DNA of 64,000 bases from CAYQJS01 sp964417895 (GTDB taxonomy: Bacteria > Chloroflexota > UBA6077 > SHYK01). Below are positions 50,537-58,987 of the stretch, piece by piece (position 1 is the stretch's first letter; each line of letters starts with the position of its first letter). The notes beneath the pieces are model-generated. The model did not search any database, was not told the DNA's origin, and worked only from the letters and a program-made list of their open reading frames with translations. The stretch covers positions 258,796-322,795 of the forward strand of contig CAYQJS010000001.1 in the NCBI GenBank assembly GCA_964417895.1, in the 5' to 3' direction. Made by a program: the position numbers and the translations under genes.

Positions 50537-53481
50537 TGGTTCAAGTCGAGGAGCGGGTCCAGCGGCGGCCCGCTCACCACGAAGCGCCTGCGGCGCCCCC
50601 GTCCCCGGCTTTTGCCATCCGCGACTGGAGTTGGCTTCCCTTCGCCGCCCTGATGGCCCTCGCCTTCGCCCTGCGCATGTGGGACCTCGGTGCGCGAGCG
50701 ATGCACCACGACGAGAGCCTGCACGCCGTTTACAGCTGGTATCTGTACGTCGGGCGCCCCTACGTCCACGATCCAATGATGCATGGACCGTTCCTCTTCG
50801 ATTTCACGGCGCTGCTCTTCCTCCTCTTCGGCGACAGCGAGGTGACCGCGCGACTGCCGATGGTGCTGCTGGGCTCCGCATCAGTATTCATGCCCTATTT
50901 CCTCCGCCACGAGCTCGGCCGCTTCGGTGCCCTGGCGGCGGCTTGCATGTTGGCCTTCGGCCCCGCCTTCTTCTACTTCTCACGGTTCGGCCACAACGAG
51001 GGGATGCTCGTCTTCCAGACGCTGTTGATTGTCGTGGGGCTCTTCGGATGGTTCCGGACGAGGCGCTCCGCCTATCTCTACGCCCTCGCGGTGGGATTCG
51101 CCCTGATGTTCTCCACCAAGATCGTGTCTCTCATCTTCGGCTTCACGGTAGCGGCTTTCCTCGTGGCCGCCGTCCTCGTGCAGGCGAGGCGGCGGACGTC
51201 CGAGGATACAGTGCTGGACGCGATCCTCGACGTGGGATGGCGTCGGCTGGGCATCTGCGCCGCGATTTTCTTCGGCATCAGCGGGCTTCTGTACACCAGC
51301 TTCCTCACGAATCTGGAGGGCCTCTGTACGGCGCTGGTCTCGCCCCCGGTTGGGAGCTGCGCCGGAAAGCGGGGCATGCTGCAGTACTGGCTGGAGCAGC
51401 AGAGTGTCTCGCGAGGGGCGCAACCGTGGTTCTACTACTTCATGCTGATTCCCCTTTACGAGATCGTCCCACTGGCGCTTGCGTTGTTGGCTCCGGCCCT
51501 CGCGCGCCGGCCGCGCTCATTGTTCTTCTGGTTCGCGGTGTCATGGGCCCTGCTCTCAGCTGCCATCTATTCGCTGGCCAGCGAGAAGATGCCCTGGCTG
51601 ATCGTGCACCTGACGCTGCCCCTCGTGATGCTCGCGGCGCTGACCGCGGAAGGCGTCATGAGCCGCGTCCGCCTGCCTTTCGTTCTCGCGCCGCGACAGT
51701 GGGGGCTCGCGGGCATCGGCCTGCTGGCCATTGCCGTCTTCGTCGCCTGGGCCACGGCCGGCAGCGCTGACGGCACGCCGCTCACCATTCAGACGGCTAC
51801 GCTGCGCCGTATCGCCCTGGGTTTCGTCTGCGCCGGGCTCGTCGCGTTCGGCGTTTGGGTCGCGTCGCGCTTGACCTGGCGCCAGGCGGCGGGAGCTCTG
51901 GGCGCCGCAGCCTTCGCCGTCCTTCTGGTCTACTCCGTCCGCACCGCGTGGCAAGTCACGTACAAGAACGGCGACGTGCCCGTCGAGATGCTCGTCTACG
52001 TCCAGAGCTCGCCGGACGTTCCATTCATCGTCGAGGAAGTGGAGCGCTTAGGGAACACACTGGGCCTGCGAAAAGATGTGCCAATCCTCCTGGATACGGG
52101 CCGACCGGAGACGTCCGGCGAGGCAGTCACCTGGCCGTTCGAGTGGTACTTCCGCGACTACAAGGCCAAAACGTATTTCTCCAATGCGCTCCCCGCTGAC
52201 TTCTCTACCGGTAAATACGCGGCAGTGCTCGTTATGGGCGTTAATTTGGACCCCATCCGAGGTCAACTGGACGGATACACCGGAAACAAGTTCCGGCTCA
52301 ACTGGTGGTATCCGGAGGACTACAAACAACTGGCTCCGCAGGAGATGAGCCCTGCCGCGGGTTTCGGCAGGACTCTCTTCGAGGCTGATGCGCGGGCCAA
52401 GTTCTTCGGGACGCTCTGGTTCACGCTGACCGACGCGACCGCACGCGAGAAGCTCGCCAAGTACCTGATCCACCGAGAGCTGATCAACCCGCCGCTCGGC
52501 GCTCGGGAGATGTACTTCTACGTCCGCGACGACCTAGCGCGGGGCGGCCTCGCCGGCCCACCCCGGGCGAGCGGCTCCTCCGGCCCCCAGCGTCAGCAAC
52601 CAGCCGCCGCCCTCGAGTTCCAGAACATGTCGGTCTACAGCGGGCCGGGGGGCCAGGCGGCGCTGCGCGATCCCAAGGGGATCGCCCTTGACCTCGAGGG
52701 AAGGCTTTATGTCCTGGACGGTGCCAGCTCGAGTGTGACTGTACTTAACCGCGATGGCTCTATGGCTCGCACTTGGGGCCGCAAAGGGGACGGCGATGGC
52801 GAGTTGAACGAGCCGTGGGGGATCGCCGTCGCGCCGGACGGCTCCGTCTTTGTCGCGGACACCTGGAACCACCGCGTCCAGAAGTTCACGGGCGACGGGC
52901 GGTTCGTTGCAAAATGGGGCAGCCACGAGGTTGGGACCACGCCTGGACGCTTCTTCGGGCCCCGCGATCTGGCGATCACCCCCGGGGGCGAGCTGCTGGT
53001 GACGGACACCGGCAACAAGCGAATCCAGGTCTTCGACCAGCGGGGCACGTTCCTCCGCGCGTTCGGGACCGAGGGAAGCGCGCCAGGGCAGTTCCGAGAG
53101 CCCGTCGGCGTCGCCGTGGATGGAGAGGGGCGCATCTACGTTGCGGACACGTGGAACCAGCGCATCCAGGTCTTCGACGCGTCGTTCAACCCGCTGGCCC
53201 AGCACGCGGTCCAGGGCTGGAACAGCCAGAGTGTAGGCAACAAACCGTACCTGGCCGTTAGCCCCGGCGGGGAGATCTACGCCACGGTTCCGGAGCGCCA
53301 GGCGGTTGTCCGGGTCAAGGATGGAGTCGCTGTCCAGCTCACCTTGCCGGCGAGCCCCCGCCTTGCTTTCCCAACCGGAATCGAGATCGACGGGAGCGGC
53401 CGGCTCCTGGTCAGTGATCCGCAGGCGGGCCTGGTCGTCGGATTCGATCTGACCGGACCTGTCGCCGGCGCCGGGGGTTGA
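50536..53481 (+). CDS. Agl23-like (TIGR03663) membrane protein fused to a C-terminal NHL beta-propeller
   Basis: A 981-residue protein. Residues 1-680 form the flippase-activity-associated Agl23-type GT-C membrane domain, with the acidic motif MHHDESLHAVYSWYLYVG, DPMMHGPFLFDFTALLFLLF and RFGHNEGMLVF. Residues about 693-981 are NHL repeats, each with versions of PWGIAVAPDGSVFVADTWNH or IYVADTWNQRIQVFD; five or six blades can be counted. Agl23 homologues are best known from archaeal surface-glycan loci; NHL propellers bind RNA, proteins or glycans. The ATG at 50536 overlaps the previous stop by one base. A start at 50464 would extend back into the previous gene. The next gene overlaps its stop by four bases. 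Confidence 0.85.
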   Translation: MVQVEERVQRRPAHHEAPAAPPSPAFAIRDWSWLPFAALMALAFALRMWDLGARAMHHDESLHAVYSWYLYVGRPYVHDPMMHGPFLFDFTALLFLLFGDSEVTARLPMVLLGSASVFMPYFLRHELGRFGALAAACMLAFGPAFFYFSRFGHNEGMLVFQTLLIVVGLFGWFRTRRSAYLYALAVGFALMFSTKIVSLIFGFTVAAFLVAAVLVQARRRTSEDTVLDAILDVGWRRLGICAAIFFGISGLLYTSFLTNLEGLCTALVSPPVGSCAGKRGMLQYWLEQQSVSRGAQPWFYYFMLIPLYEIVPLALALLAPALARRPRSLFFWFAVSWALLSAAIYSLASEKMPWLIVHLTLPLVMLAALTAEGVMSRVRLPFVLAPRQWGLAGIGLLAIAVFVAWATAGSADGTPLTIQTATLRRIALGFVCAGLVAFGVWVASRLTWRQAAGALGAAAFAVLLVYSVRTAWQVTYKNGDVPVEMLVYVQSSPDVPFIVEEVERLGNTLGLRKDVPILLDTGRPETSGEAVTWPFEWYFRDYKAKTYFSNALPADFSTGKYAAVLVMGVNLDPIRGQLDGYTGNKFRLNWWYPEDYKQLAPQEMSPAAGFGRTLFEADARAKFFGTLWFTLTDATAREKLAKYLIHRELINPPLGAREMYFYVRDDLARGGLAGPPRASGSSGPQRQQPAAALEFQNMSVYSGPGGQAALRDPKGIALDLEGRLYVLDGASSSVTVLNRDGSMARTWGRKGDGDGELNEPWGIAVAPDGSVFVADTWNHRVQKFTGDGRFVAKWGSHEVGTTPGRFFGPRDLAITPGGELLVTDTGNKRIQVFDQRGTFLRAFGTEGSAPGQFREPVGVAVDGEGRIYVADTWNQRIQVFDASFNPLAQHAVQGWNSQSVGNKPYLAVSPGGEIYATVPERQAVVRVKDGVAVQLTLPASPRLAFPTGIEIDGSGRLLVSDPQAGLVVGFDLTGPVAGAGG

Positions 53482-54491
53482 TCGGCACGCGCCTGCTTCG
53501 GCCGATCCTCGGGGTCGTACTGAGCATCGTCTGCCTGGCCCTGCTGGCTCGCACCGTATCCCCGGGCGACGTCGTGGCAAGGCTGCGCGAGGCCGCCCCG
53601 GCCGTGCTCGTGCCAGCGATTGCTCTCTACTTCGTCGGGACCCTGGTACGCAGCATCCGCTGGCAGGCGCTCCTTGCCCGACGACACCTCGGGCTCGGAC
53701 TGCTGTTCCGCACGCTGGTGATCGGCCTGATGGTGAACGACCTGCTCCCCGCCCGCGTCGGCGAGTTGGCACGCGCGCTGCTGCTGGCGCGCAACGGCTC
53801 GGTGCCGGTCGGGACGTCTCTCGCTTCGATTCTTGTAGAACGGGTTCTGGATGGCCTGGCCCTCACCGCCCTGCTCGGCGCGAGCATCGTGATGGTTGGA
53901 GCGGATAGCTGGTTGGTCCAACTGGCCGGCGCAGCGGGAGTCGTGTTTGTTGGCGCCCTGGCCGTCGTCATCTGCGCAGCCGCGCTGCCGGAGCTCGCTC
54001 GTCGCGCTGCACGGGCGCTCTTCCGTCCCTTGCCATCTCGGTGGGAGGTGCGTCTCGCCGGCTTCACGGATGCGGTCGTGGACGGTCTGCGACCTATGGC
54101 GCGCCCGGCGACAGCGGTTCAGGTGCTCGCGCTGTCGCTTCTGGCCTGGGCCATTGAAGGCAGCATGTACTTCGTCATCCTCGCGGGCTTCCAGATCCCC
54201 GGCGGGCTGGCGGCTGCGTTCATGGGCGCGGCCGTGGCGAACCTCGCCACCCTGGTGCCCGCAGCGCCGGGCTACATCGGGACGTTCGACCTGGCGCTCC
54301 AGGCGGTGCTCACGGGCGTCTTTGCCGCGCCCGCCGCGGCGGCGGCCGGCGCAACCCTCGTCGTGCATTTGGCGCTGGTGATCCCCGTCGTCGTGGTCGG
54401 TCTGTTCTTCCTCTGGCGCGAGAACCTCACGCTCGCTGATCTGCACCGGCGCCCTCGGCGGGCCGAGGGGGCCCCGATTGCCGGTTGCTGA
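53478..54491 (+). CDS. Flippase-like integral membrane protein (UPF0104 / lysylphosphatidylglycerol synthase TM family)
   Basis: A 337-residue protein with about eight spans, of the TIGR00374/MprF-TM family. The conserved YFVGTLVRSIRWQALLARRH and GLMVNDLLPARVGELARALL with its acidic-basic pair are present, as is the late ANLATLVPAAPGYIGTFDLA. The MprF transmembrane part moves aminoacylated lipids across the bilayer; stand-alone copies in glycan loci are suspected lipid-glycan flippases. The TTG start overlaps the previous stop (TTGA), so it is tightly coupled to the Agl23-NHL gene. Confidence 0.88.
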   Translation: MIGTRLLRPILGVVLSIVCLALLARTVSPGDVVARLREAAPAVLVPAIALYFVGTLVRSIRWQALLARRHLGLGLLFRTLVIGLMVNDLLPARVGELARALLLARNGSVPVGTSLASILVERVLDGLALTALLGASIVMVGADSWLVQLAGAAGVVFVGALAVVICAAALPELARRAARALFRPLPSRWEVRLAGFTDAVVDGLRPMARPATAVQVLALSLLAWAIEGSMYFVILAGFQIPGGLAAAFMGAAVANLATLVPAAPGYIGTFDLALQAVLTGVFAAPAAAAAGATLVVHLALVIPVVVVGLFFLWRENLTLADLHRRPRRAEGAPIAGC

Positions 54492-54543
54492 ATACGGCTG
54501 CTATATTCCGCCGACACCAGCTCCTTAGGAGGATATCCGCGGT

Positions 54544-55947
54544 TTGGCCACAATAGCGGTCGTCGGGGTTGGCTACGCCGGGCTCGTGACCGGCGCGTGC
54601 TTCGCTGACCTAGGGAACAGCGTCACCTGCCTGGACATCGACGTGGAGCGCATCGCGACCCTGCGTGCGGGCCGGCTGCCCATCTATGAGCCGGGGCTCG
54701 AGGAGCTGGTGGCGCGCAACGCCGCCGCCGGCCGTCTGCGATTCACGACCCAGTACTCGGAGGCGATCGGCGGCGTCGAGTTCGCGTTCATCGCCGTCGG
54801 CACGCCCAGCGGCGCTGCCGGCGAGGCCGACATACGGTACTGCGAAGCAGCCGCCCGCAGCATTGCTCGGGCCATGACCGGCCCCCTCATCATCGTCAAC
54901 AAGAGCACGATGCCCATCGGCGCCGGAGACTGGATAACAAGCATCGTGCGCCGCGAGCTGGCCGAGCCCTGGGAGTTCGGGGTCGTGTCCAACCCGGAAT
55001 TCCTGCGCGAGGGCAGCGCGGTGAGTGACTTTTTCGGGCCCGACCGGATCGTCCTCGGGGCCACGGACGACGCCGCGGCCGAGGCGGTTGCCGACCTGTA
55101 TCGTCCTCTGAAGGCGCCCATGCTCATCACTGACATGCGCACCGCGGAAATGGTGAAGTACGCGTCCAACGCGTTCCTGGCCACCAAGATCTCGTTCATC
55201 AACGAGATCGCCGCTATCTGCGAGCGGCTGGGTGCGGATGTCACCCAGGTGGCGCGCGGAATGGGGTACGACCGCCGCATCGGCGCCGCGTTTCTGGACG
55301 CTGGCCTGGGCTATGGCGGCTCGTGCTTGCCGAAGGATGTCAGTGCGCTGGAGTACATGGCGTCCGTCCATGGAGCGCACCCGCAGCTGCTGCGGGCGGT
55401 CATGGAGATCAATCGCGACGTTCGACGGGACTTCATCCAGAAGCTGCGCGGTGCGCTGGGATCGCTCGAGGGGCGCACTGTCGGCATCCTGGGCCTTAGC
55501 TTCAAGCCAAACACCGACGACCTGAGGGACGCGCCTTCTCTGGAGGTGATCCACCTCCTCCAGCACGAGGGGGCCAGCATCCGCGCCTATGATCCCGCCG
55601 CCATGGAGCATGCGCGCGCGGCGCTCGCGAACGTGCATTTCGCCGCTGATCCCTATGACGCTGCTACAGGATGCGACGCGCTCGCTCTCGTAACTGAGTG
55701 GAACGAGTTCAAGGAATTGGACATGGAGCGCGTCCGTCAGGGGATGAAAACTCCCATTCTGGTCGACGGACGAAACGTTTACGATCCCGACGAGATGGCG
55801 CGTCTCGGCTTCCGGTACATCGGGATGGGGCGCCAGAGTCGTGAAGAAACGCACGACGGCCTAATCTTGCCGGACGCGGCGGTGCGCGCCGAGGAGAAGG
55901 CCGCGGGCCGCGCGGCTCCCCTCGCCGGCTCGCCCCGCCCTCCATGA
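54544..55947 (+). CDS. UDP-glucose 6-dehydrogenase
   Basis: A 467-residue nucleotide-sugar dehydrogenase. The NAD-binding start is ATIAVVGVGYAGLVTGACFA, the helix with ATEMVKY-type sequence reads RTAEMVKYASNAFLATKISF, and the catalytic Cys is in LGYGGSCLPKD. ILGLSFKPNTDDLRDAPSLE and LVDGRNVYDP complete the family pattern. It oxidises UDP-glucose to UDP-glucuronate (or a related sugar) for surface polymers. The TTG at 54544 has TAGGAGGAT upstream. The C-terminal 35 residues are an Ala/Pro-rich tail beyond the usual end. It closes the glycan cluster. Confidence 0.93.
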   Translation: MATIAVVGVGYAGLVTGACFADLGNSVTCLDIDVERIATLRAGRLPIYEPGLEELVARNAAAGRLRFTTQYSEAIGGVEFAFIAVGTPSGAAGEADIRYCEAAARSIARAMTGPLIIVNKSTMPIGAGDWITSIVRRELAEPWEFGVVSNPEFLREGSAVSDFFGPDRIVLGATDDAAAEAVADLYRPLKAPMLITDMRTAEMVKYASNAFLATKISFINEIAAICERLGADVTQVARGMGYDRRIGAAFLDAGLGYGGSCLPKDVSALEYMASVHGAHPQLLRAVMEINRDVRRDFIQKLRGALGSLEGRTVGILGLSFKPNTDDLRDAPSLEVIHLLQHEGASIRAYDPAAMEHARAALANVHFAADPYDAATGCDALALVTEWNEFKELDMERVRQGMKTPILVDGRNVYDPDEMARLGFRYIGMGRQSREETHDGLILPDAAVRAEEKAAGRAAPLAGSPRPP

Positions 55948-55950
55948 CGC

Positions 55951-58900
55951 GTGGCCGCAGCGCGGGGTCGCCCTGAGCCTGTTCCGGAGCCAACCCAGCT
56001 CGCCTTCGTCCCCCCGGCCGCGAGCCCCATCCGTCGCCAGTACCTCAGCCTGAAACTCCAGCACCCTGGCGCTATTCTTTTTTTCCAACTGGGTGATTTC
56101 TACGAGACGTTCGAGGACGACGCTCGCGTTGTCGCGGACGTGTGCGAGATCGCCCTCACTTCCCGCGAGATGGGGCGCGGTGAGCGGCTCCCTATGGCCG
56201 GGGTGCCCGTCCACTCGGCCGAGGTCTACATCGGCCGGCTGGTCGAGCGCGGCCACCACATCGCGATCTGCCAGCAGATGGAGGATCCAGCCACCGCCGC
56301 GAGAGCCGGCTCCTCGGTCGTTCGCCGCGAGGTGACCCGCGTGATTACCCCTGGCACGCTGGTGGATCCGGCGCTCCTGGCGGCTGAGCGAGCCAACTAC
56401 CTGGCGGCGGCCTGTCGCGACGGCTCGCGTATTGGCATCGCTCACGCGGACATCAGCACCGGCGAGTTCGCCTGCATGGAGGTCCAGGGACCGGGGTCGG
56501 AGGAGCAGGCTCACGCCGAGCTGTGGCGCCTGCGCCCCGCCGAGTGTCTCGTCGCCGACGAGGCCACCGCCGTCTCCCTCGCCCCCGAAGGTTCGGCGGC
56601 CACGGTCGACGAGCGCCTCTTCTCGACATCCGACGGTGAGCGCATCGTGTGCGCTCATTTTCGAGTAGCGTCGACCGCCGCGCTGGGCCTAGCTGAGCGG
56701 CCCATGGCGGTCCGCGCCGTCGCCGGGATCCTGCGCTACCTCGAACGCACGCAGCCGCGCGCAGCGAGCGCCATCGAGCAGCTCAGGATCTATGCCCCCG
56801 ACGGCCACATGGTCCTTGACCCGGCGACGCGGAGCCATCTCGAGCTGATCGAGGGCCCTCGCGGTCGGCGCGAGGGCTCGCTCGTGCAGGCGATGGACCG
56901 CACGCGCACGGCGATGGGGGGCCGCCTGCTGGCCGCCTGGCTCGGCCACCCGCTCCTGGAGAAAGCGCAGATCGAGGCCCGACTGGACGCCGTGGAGGCC
57001 CTGGCGCAGCGGCACTCGTCGCGCCAGGAGCTGCGGACGGCCCTGGCGCAGGTGCCCGACCTGCAACGCCTCGCAGGGCGGGCGGCGCAGCGGCTCCTCG
57101 CCCCGCGCGAGGCGCTGGCGCTGGCGCACGCGCTCGACGGCGCGGCGCGCCTTCGCGAGCTCTGCGCCGACGTTGGGACGTCGTTGGAGGACCTGACCTC
57201 CCGCATCGATCCCCCACTCGAGGTCGCTGCCGACATCCGCGCGACGCTCGTCGATGACCCGCCTCCAGAATTCGGCGACGGCGTTATCCGGCGTGGGCGC
57301 GTTGCCGAGCTGGACGACTTGCGGGCCAGCTCCAGCGACGGTCGAGATTGGCTTCTCGCGCTGGAAAAACGAGAGCGCGACCGCACCGGGCTCAAGAATC
57401 TGAAGGTGGGATACAACCGCGTCTTCGGCTATTACCTCGAGGTTTCGGCAGCCTCGTTGGGGCAGGCTCTGGACTACTACCGCAGACAGGAGACCGGCGC
57501 GGTCACCGTGTCCGACCTGCTGGAGCGGCTCGGCTACCAGCGGCGCCAGACGCTCGCCAGCGTGGAGCGCTTCACGGCGCCAGAGCTCCGCGAGCACGAG
57601 GTTCGACAGACTCGGCGGGCAGCGCAGATGGCGGAGCTGGAGCGGCGCGCCTACGATGAATTGTCGGAGCGCATTGCTCGCCATTGCTCACGACTGGCGG
57701 GCACGGCCCTGGCCGTGGCCGAGTTGGACGTGTTTTCCTCCTTCGCCGAGGTGGCGCAGGAGCGCCGCTACGTGCGACCTGAGATCCTGGATCGGCCGGA
57801 GACGGAGATCGTGGGTGGCCGACACCCCGTGGTCGAAGGAGCCCTGGGATGGGACGCGTACATTCCCGCCGACGTCCACCTTCGCTCGGGCCAGAGGCCC
57901 GAGCAGGGGACGGGGGTCGGGGGCGAGGGGTCAGGCGACGGGGGACCGGAGCCAAGGGACGCGGGACAGGAGACAGGGGACGGGGGACAGGAGACGGAGG
58001 ACTCCGAAGTCACCGCCCACGCCAGACCCCTGGGCCCCGAGCTTCAGGACGAGTCTGGAGCCCCAACGCTTGACATCCAAGCTGGCCCCCGTCCCCTGTC
58101 CCCCGACCCCCAGGATGACGCCGGCGGGGCCCGCGTCATCCTGTTGACCGGCCCGAACATGGCGGGCAAGACGACATACGGGCGCATGGCGCTGCTAGTC
58201 ACCTTGTTGGGCCAGTGCGGCTCGTTCGTACCGGCGGAGCGAGCCAGGCTTGGACTCGTCGACCGTATCTTCCTGCGCTCGGGCGCCGGCGACGACATCG
58301 CCGGCGGGCAGAGTACCTTCATGGTGGAGATGACAGAGGCAGCGGCGATCTTGCGTAACGCCACCCCGCGGAGCCTCGCCTTCTTCGACGAGATCGGGCG
58401 GGGAACCAGCACCTACGACGGGATGGCCATCGCGCGCGCCATCGTCGAGAGGCTGGCGAGCGAGGATCTTGGGTTCCGCACCATCTTCTCCACCCACTAC
58501 CACGAGCTGGCATCCATCGCGTCCGAGACCCCTGCTGTGCGCAACTACCGTATGGAGGCGAGAGACTCGGGCGACCAGGTGTGGTTCACCTATCGCGTGG
58601 TCCCCGGGAGCGCCGACCGGAGCTACGGCGTCCACGTGGCCCAGCTTGCCGGATTGCCGGCGGGCCTGGTGGCTCGGGCCCGCGAGATCCTGGTCGAGCT
58701 GGAGGGAAATGCGGGGGACACGGGACAGGGGACAGGGGACAGGGGACAGGATGGCGAGGGTCAGGGACCGCTCGAAGCGGGGCATCTCACTGGTCCCCGA
58801 CCCACGGCACCCGATCGGGTGCCCGACCTCGTGTACGATCTGGCAAACATTGACGTGGAACGGACCACGCCGCTCGACGCGCTCAGGCTCCTCGAGCGCT

Positions 58901-58977
58901 TCCACGCGGAGGCGGTCGCCCACCTCGCGCGACGATCCGGCCCGGGCGCAGCCAAACGTAGCTCAAATACAGGATGA
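55951..58977 (+). CDS. mutS: DNA mismatch repair protein MutS with two repeat-derived insertions
   Basis: A 1008-residue MutS, longer than the usual 850-900. The mismatch-binding Phe-x-Glu motif is in FFQLGDFYETFE, the core in GLKNLKVGYNRVFGYYLEVS, and the ATPase in LLTGPNMAGKTTYGRM (Thr for the common Ser), FFDEIGRGTSTYDGMAIARA and FSTHYHEL. About 80 extra residues (646-723) with GQETGDGGQETED separate YIPADVHLRSG from the ATPase Walker A strand, and about 30 more lie at 919-950. Both are direct translations of GGGGACA heptamer repeats and keep the frame. The GTG at 55951 follows the UDP-glucose dehydrogenase stop by three bases. mutL lies 2.4 kb downstream. Confidence 0.95.
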   Translation: MAAARGRPEPVPEPTQLAFVPPAASPIRRQYLSLKLQHPGAILFFQLGDFYETFEDDARVVADVCEIALTSREMGRGERLPMAGVPVHSAEVYIGRLVERGHHIAICQQMEDPATAARAGSSVVRREVTRVITPGTLVDPALLAAERANYLAAACRDGSRIGIAHADISTGEFACMEVQGPGSEEQAHAELWRLRPAECLVADEATAVSLAPEGSAATVDERLFSTSDGERIVCAHFRVASTAALGLAERPMAVRAVAGILRYLERTQPRAASAIEQLRIYAPDGHMVLDPATRSHLELIEGPRGRREGSLVQAMDRTRTAMGGRLLAAWLGHPLLEKAQIEARLDAVEALAQRHSSRQELRTALAQVPDLQRLAGRAAQRLLAPREALALAHALDGAARLRELCADVGTSLEDLTSRIDPPLEVAADIRATLVDDPPPEFGDGVIRRGRVAELDDLRASSSDGRDWLLALEKRERDRTGLKNLKVGYNRVFGYYLEVSAASLGQALDYYRRQETGAVTVSDLLERLGYQRRQTLASVERFTAPELREHEVRQTRRAAQMAELERRAYDELSERIARHCSRLAGTALAVAELDVFSSFAEVAQERRYVRPEILDRPETEIVGGRHPVVEGALGWDAYIPADVHLRSGQRPEQGTGVGGEGSGDGGPEPRDAGQETGDGGQETEDSEVTAHARPLGPELQDESGAPTLDIQAGPRPLSPDPQDDAGGARVILLTGPNMAGKTTYGRMALLVTLLGQCGSFVPAERARLGLVDRIFLRSGAGDDIAGGQSTFMVEMTEAAAILRNATPRSLAFFDEIGRGTSTYDGMAIARAIVERLASEDLGFRTIFSTHYHELASIASETPAVRNYRMEARDSGDQVWFTYRVVPGSADRSYGVHVAQLAGLPAGLVARAREILVELEGNAGDTGQGTGDRGQDGEGQGPLEAGHLTGPRPTAPDRVPDLVYDLANIDVERTTPLDALRLLERFHAEAVAHLARRSGPGAAKRSSNTG
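57895..58120. repeat. GGGGACA-type palindromic element inside mutS
   Basis: The left part runs through GGGACGGGGG, GGGACAGGAGACAGGGGAC and similar units. The right end has CCCCGTCCCCTGTCCCCCG, the complementary strand. The roughly 225 bases are inserted just before the ATPase domain of mutS and are read in frame. Confidence 0.75.
58714..58748 (+). repeat. GGGGACA heptanucleotide array inside mutS
   Basis: Five perfect or near-perfect seven-base units (GGGGACA, CGGGACA, then GGGGACA three times), followed by about 30 bases and the complement-like GGTCCCCGACCC. Because three units equal seven codons, it encodes a Gly/Thr/Gln-rich stretch near the MutS C-terminus. Confidence 0.88.
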
Positions 58978-58987
58978 GGAATAAGTC

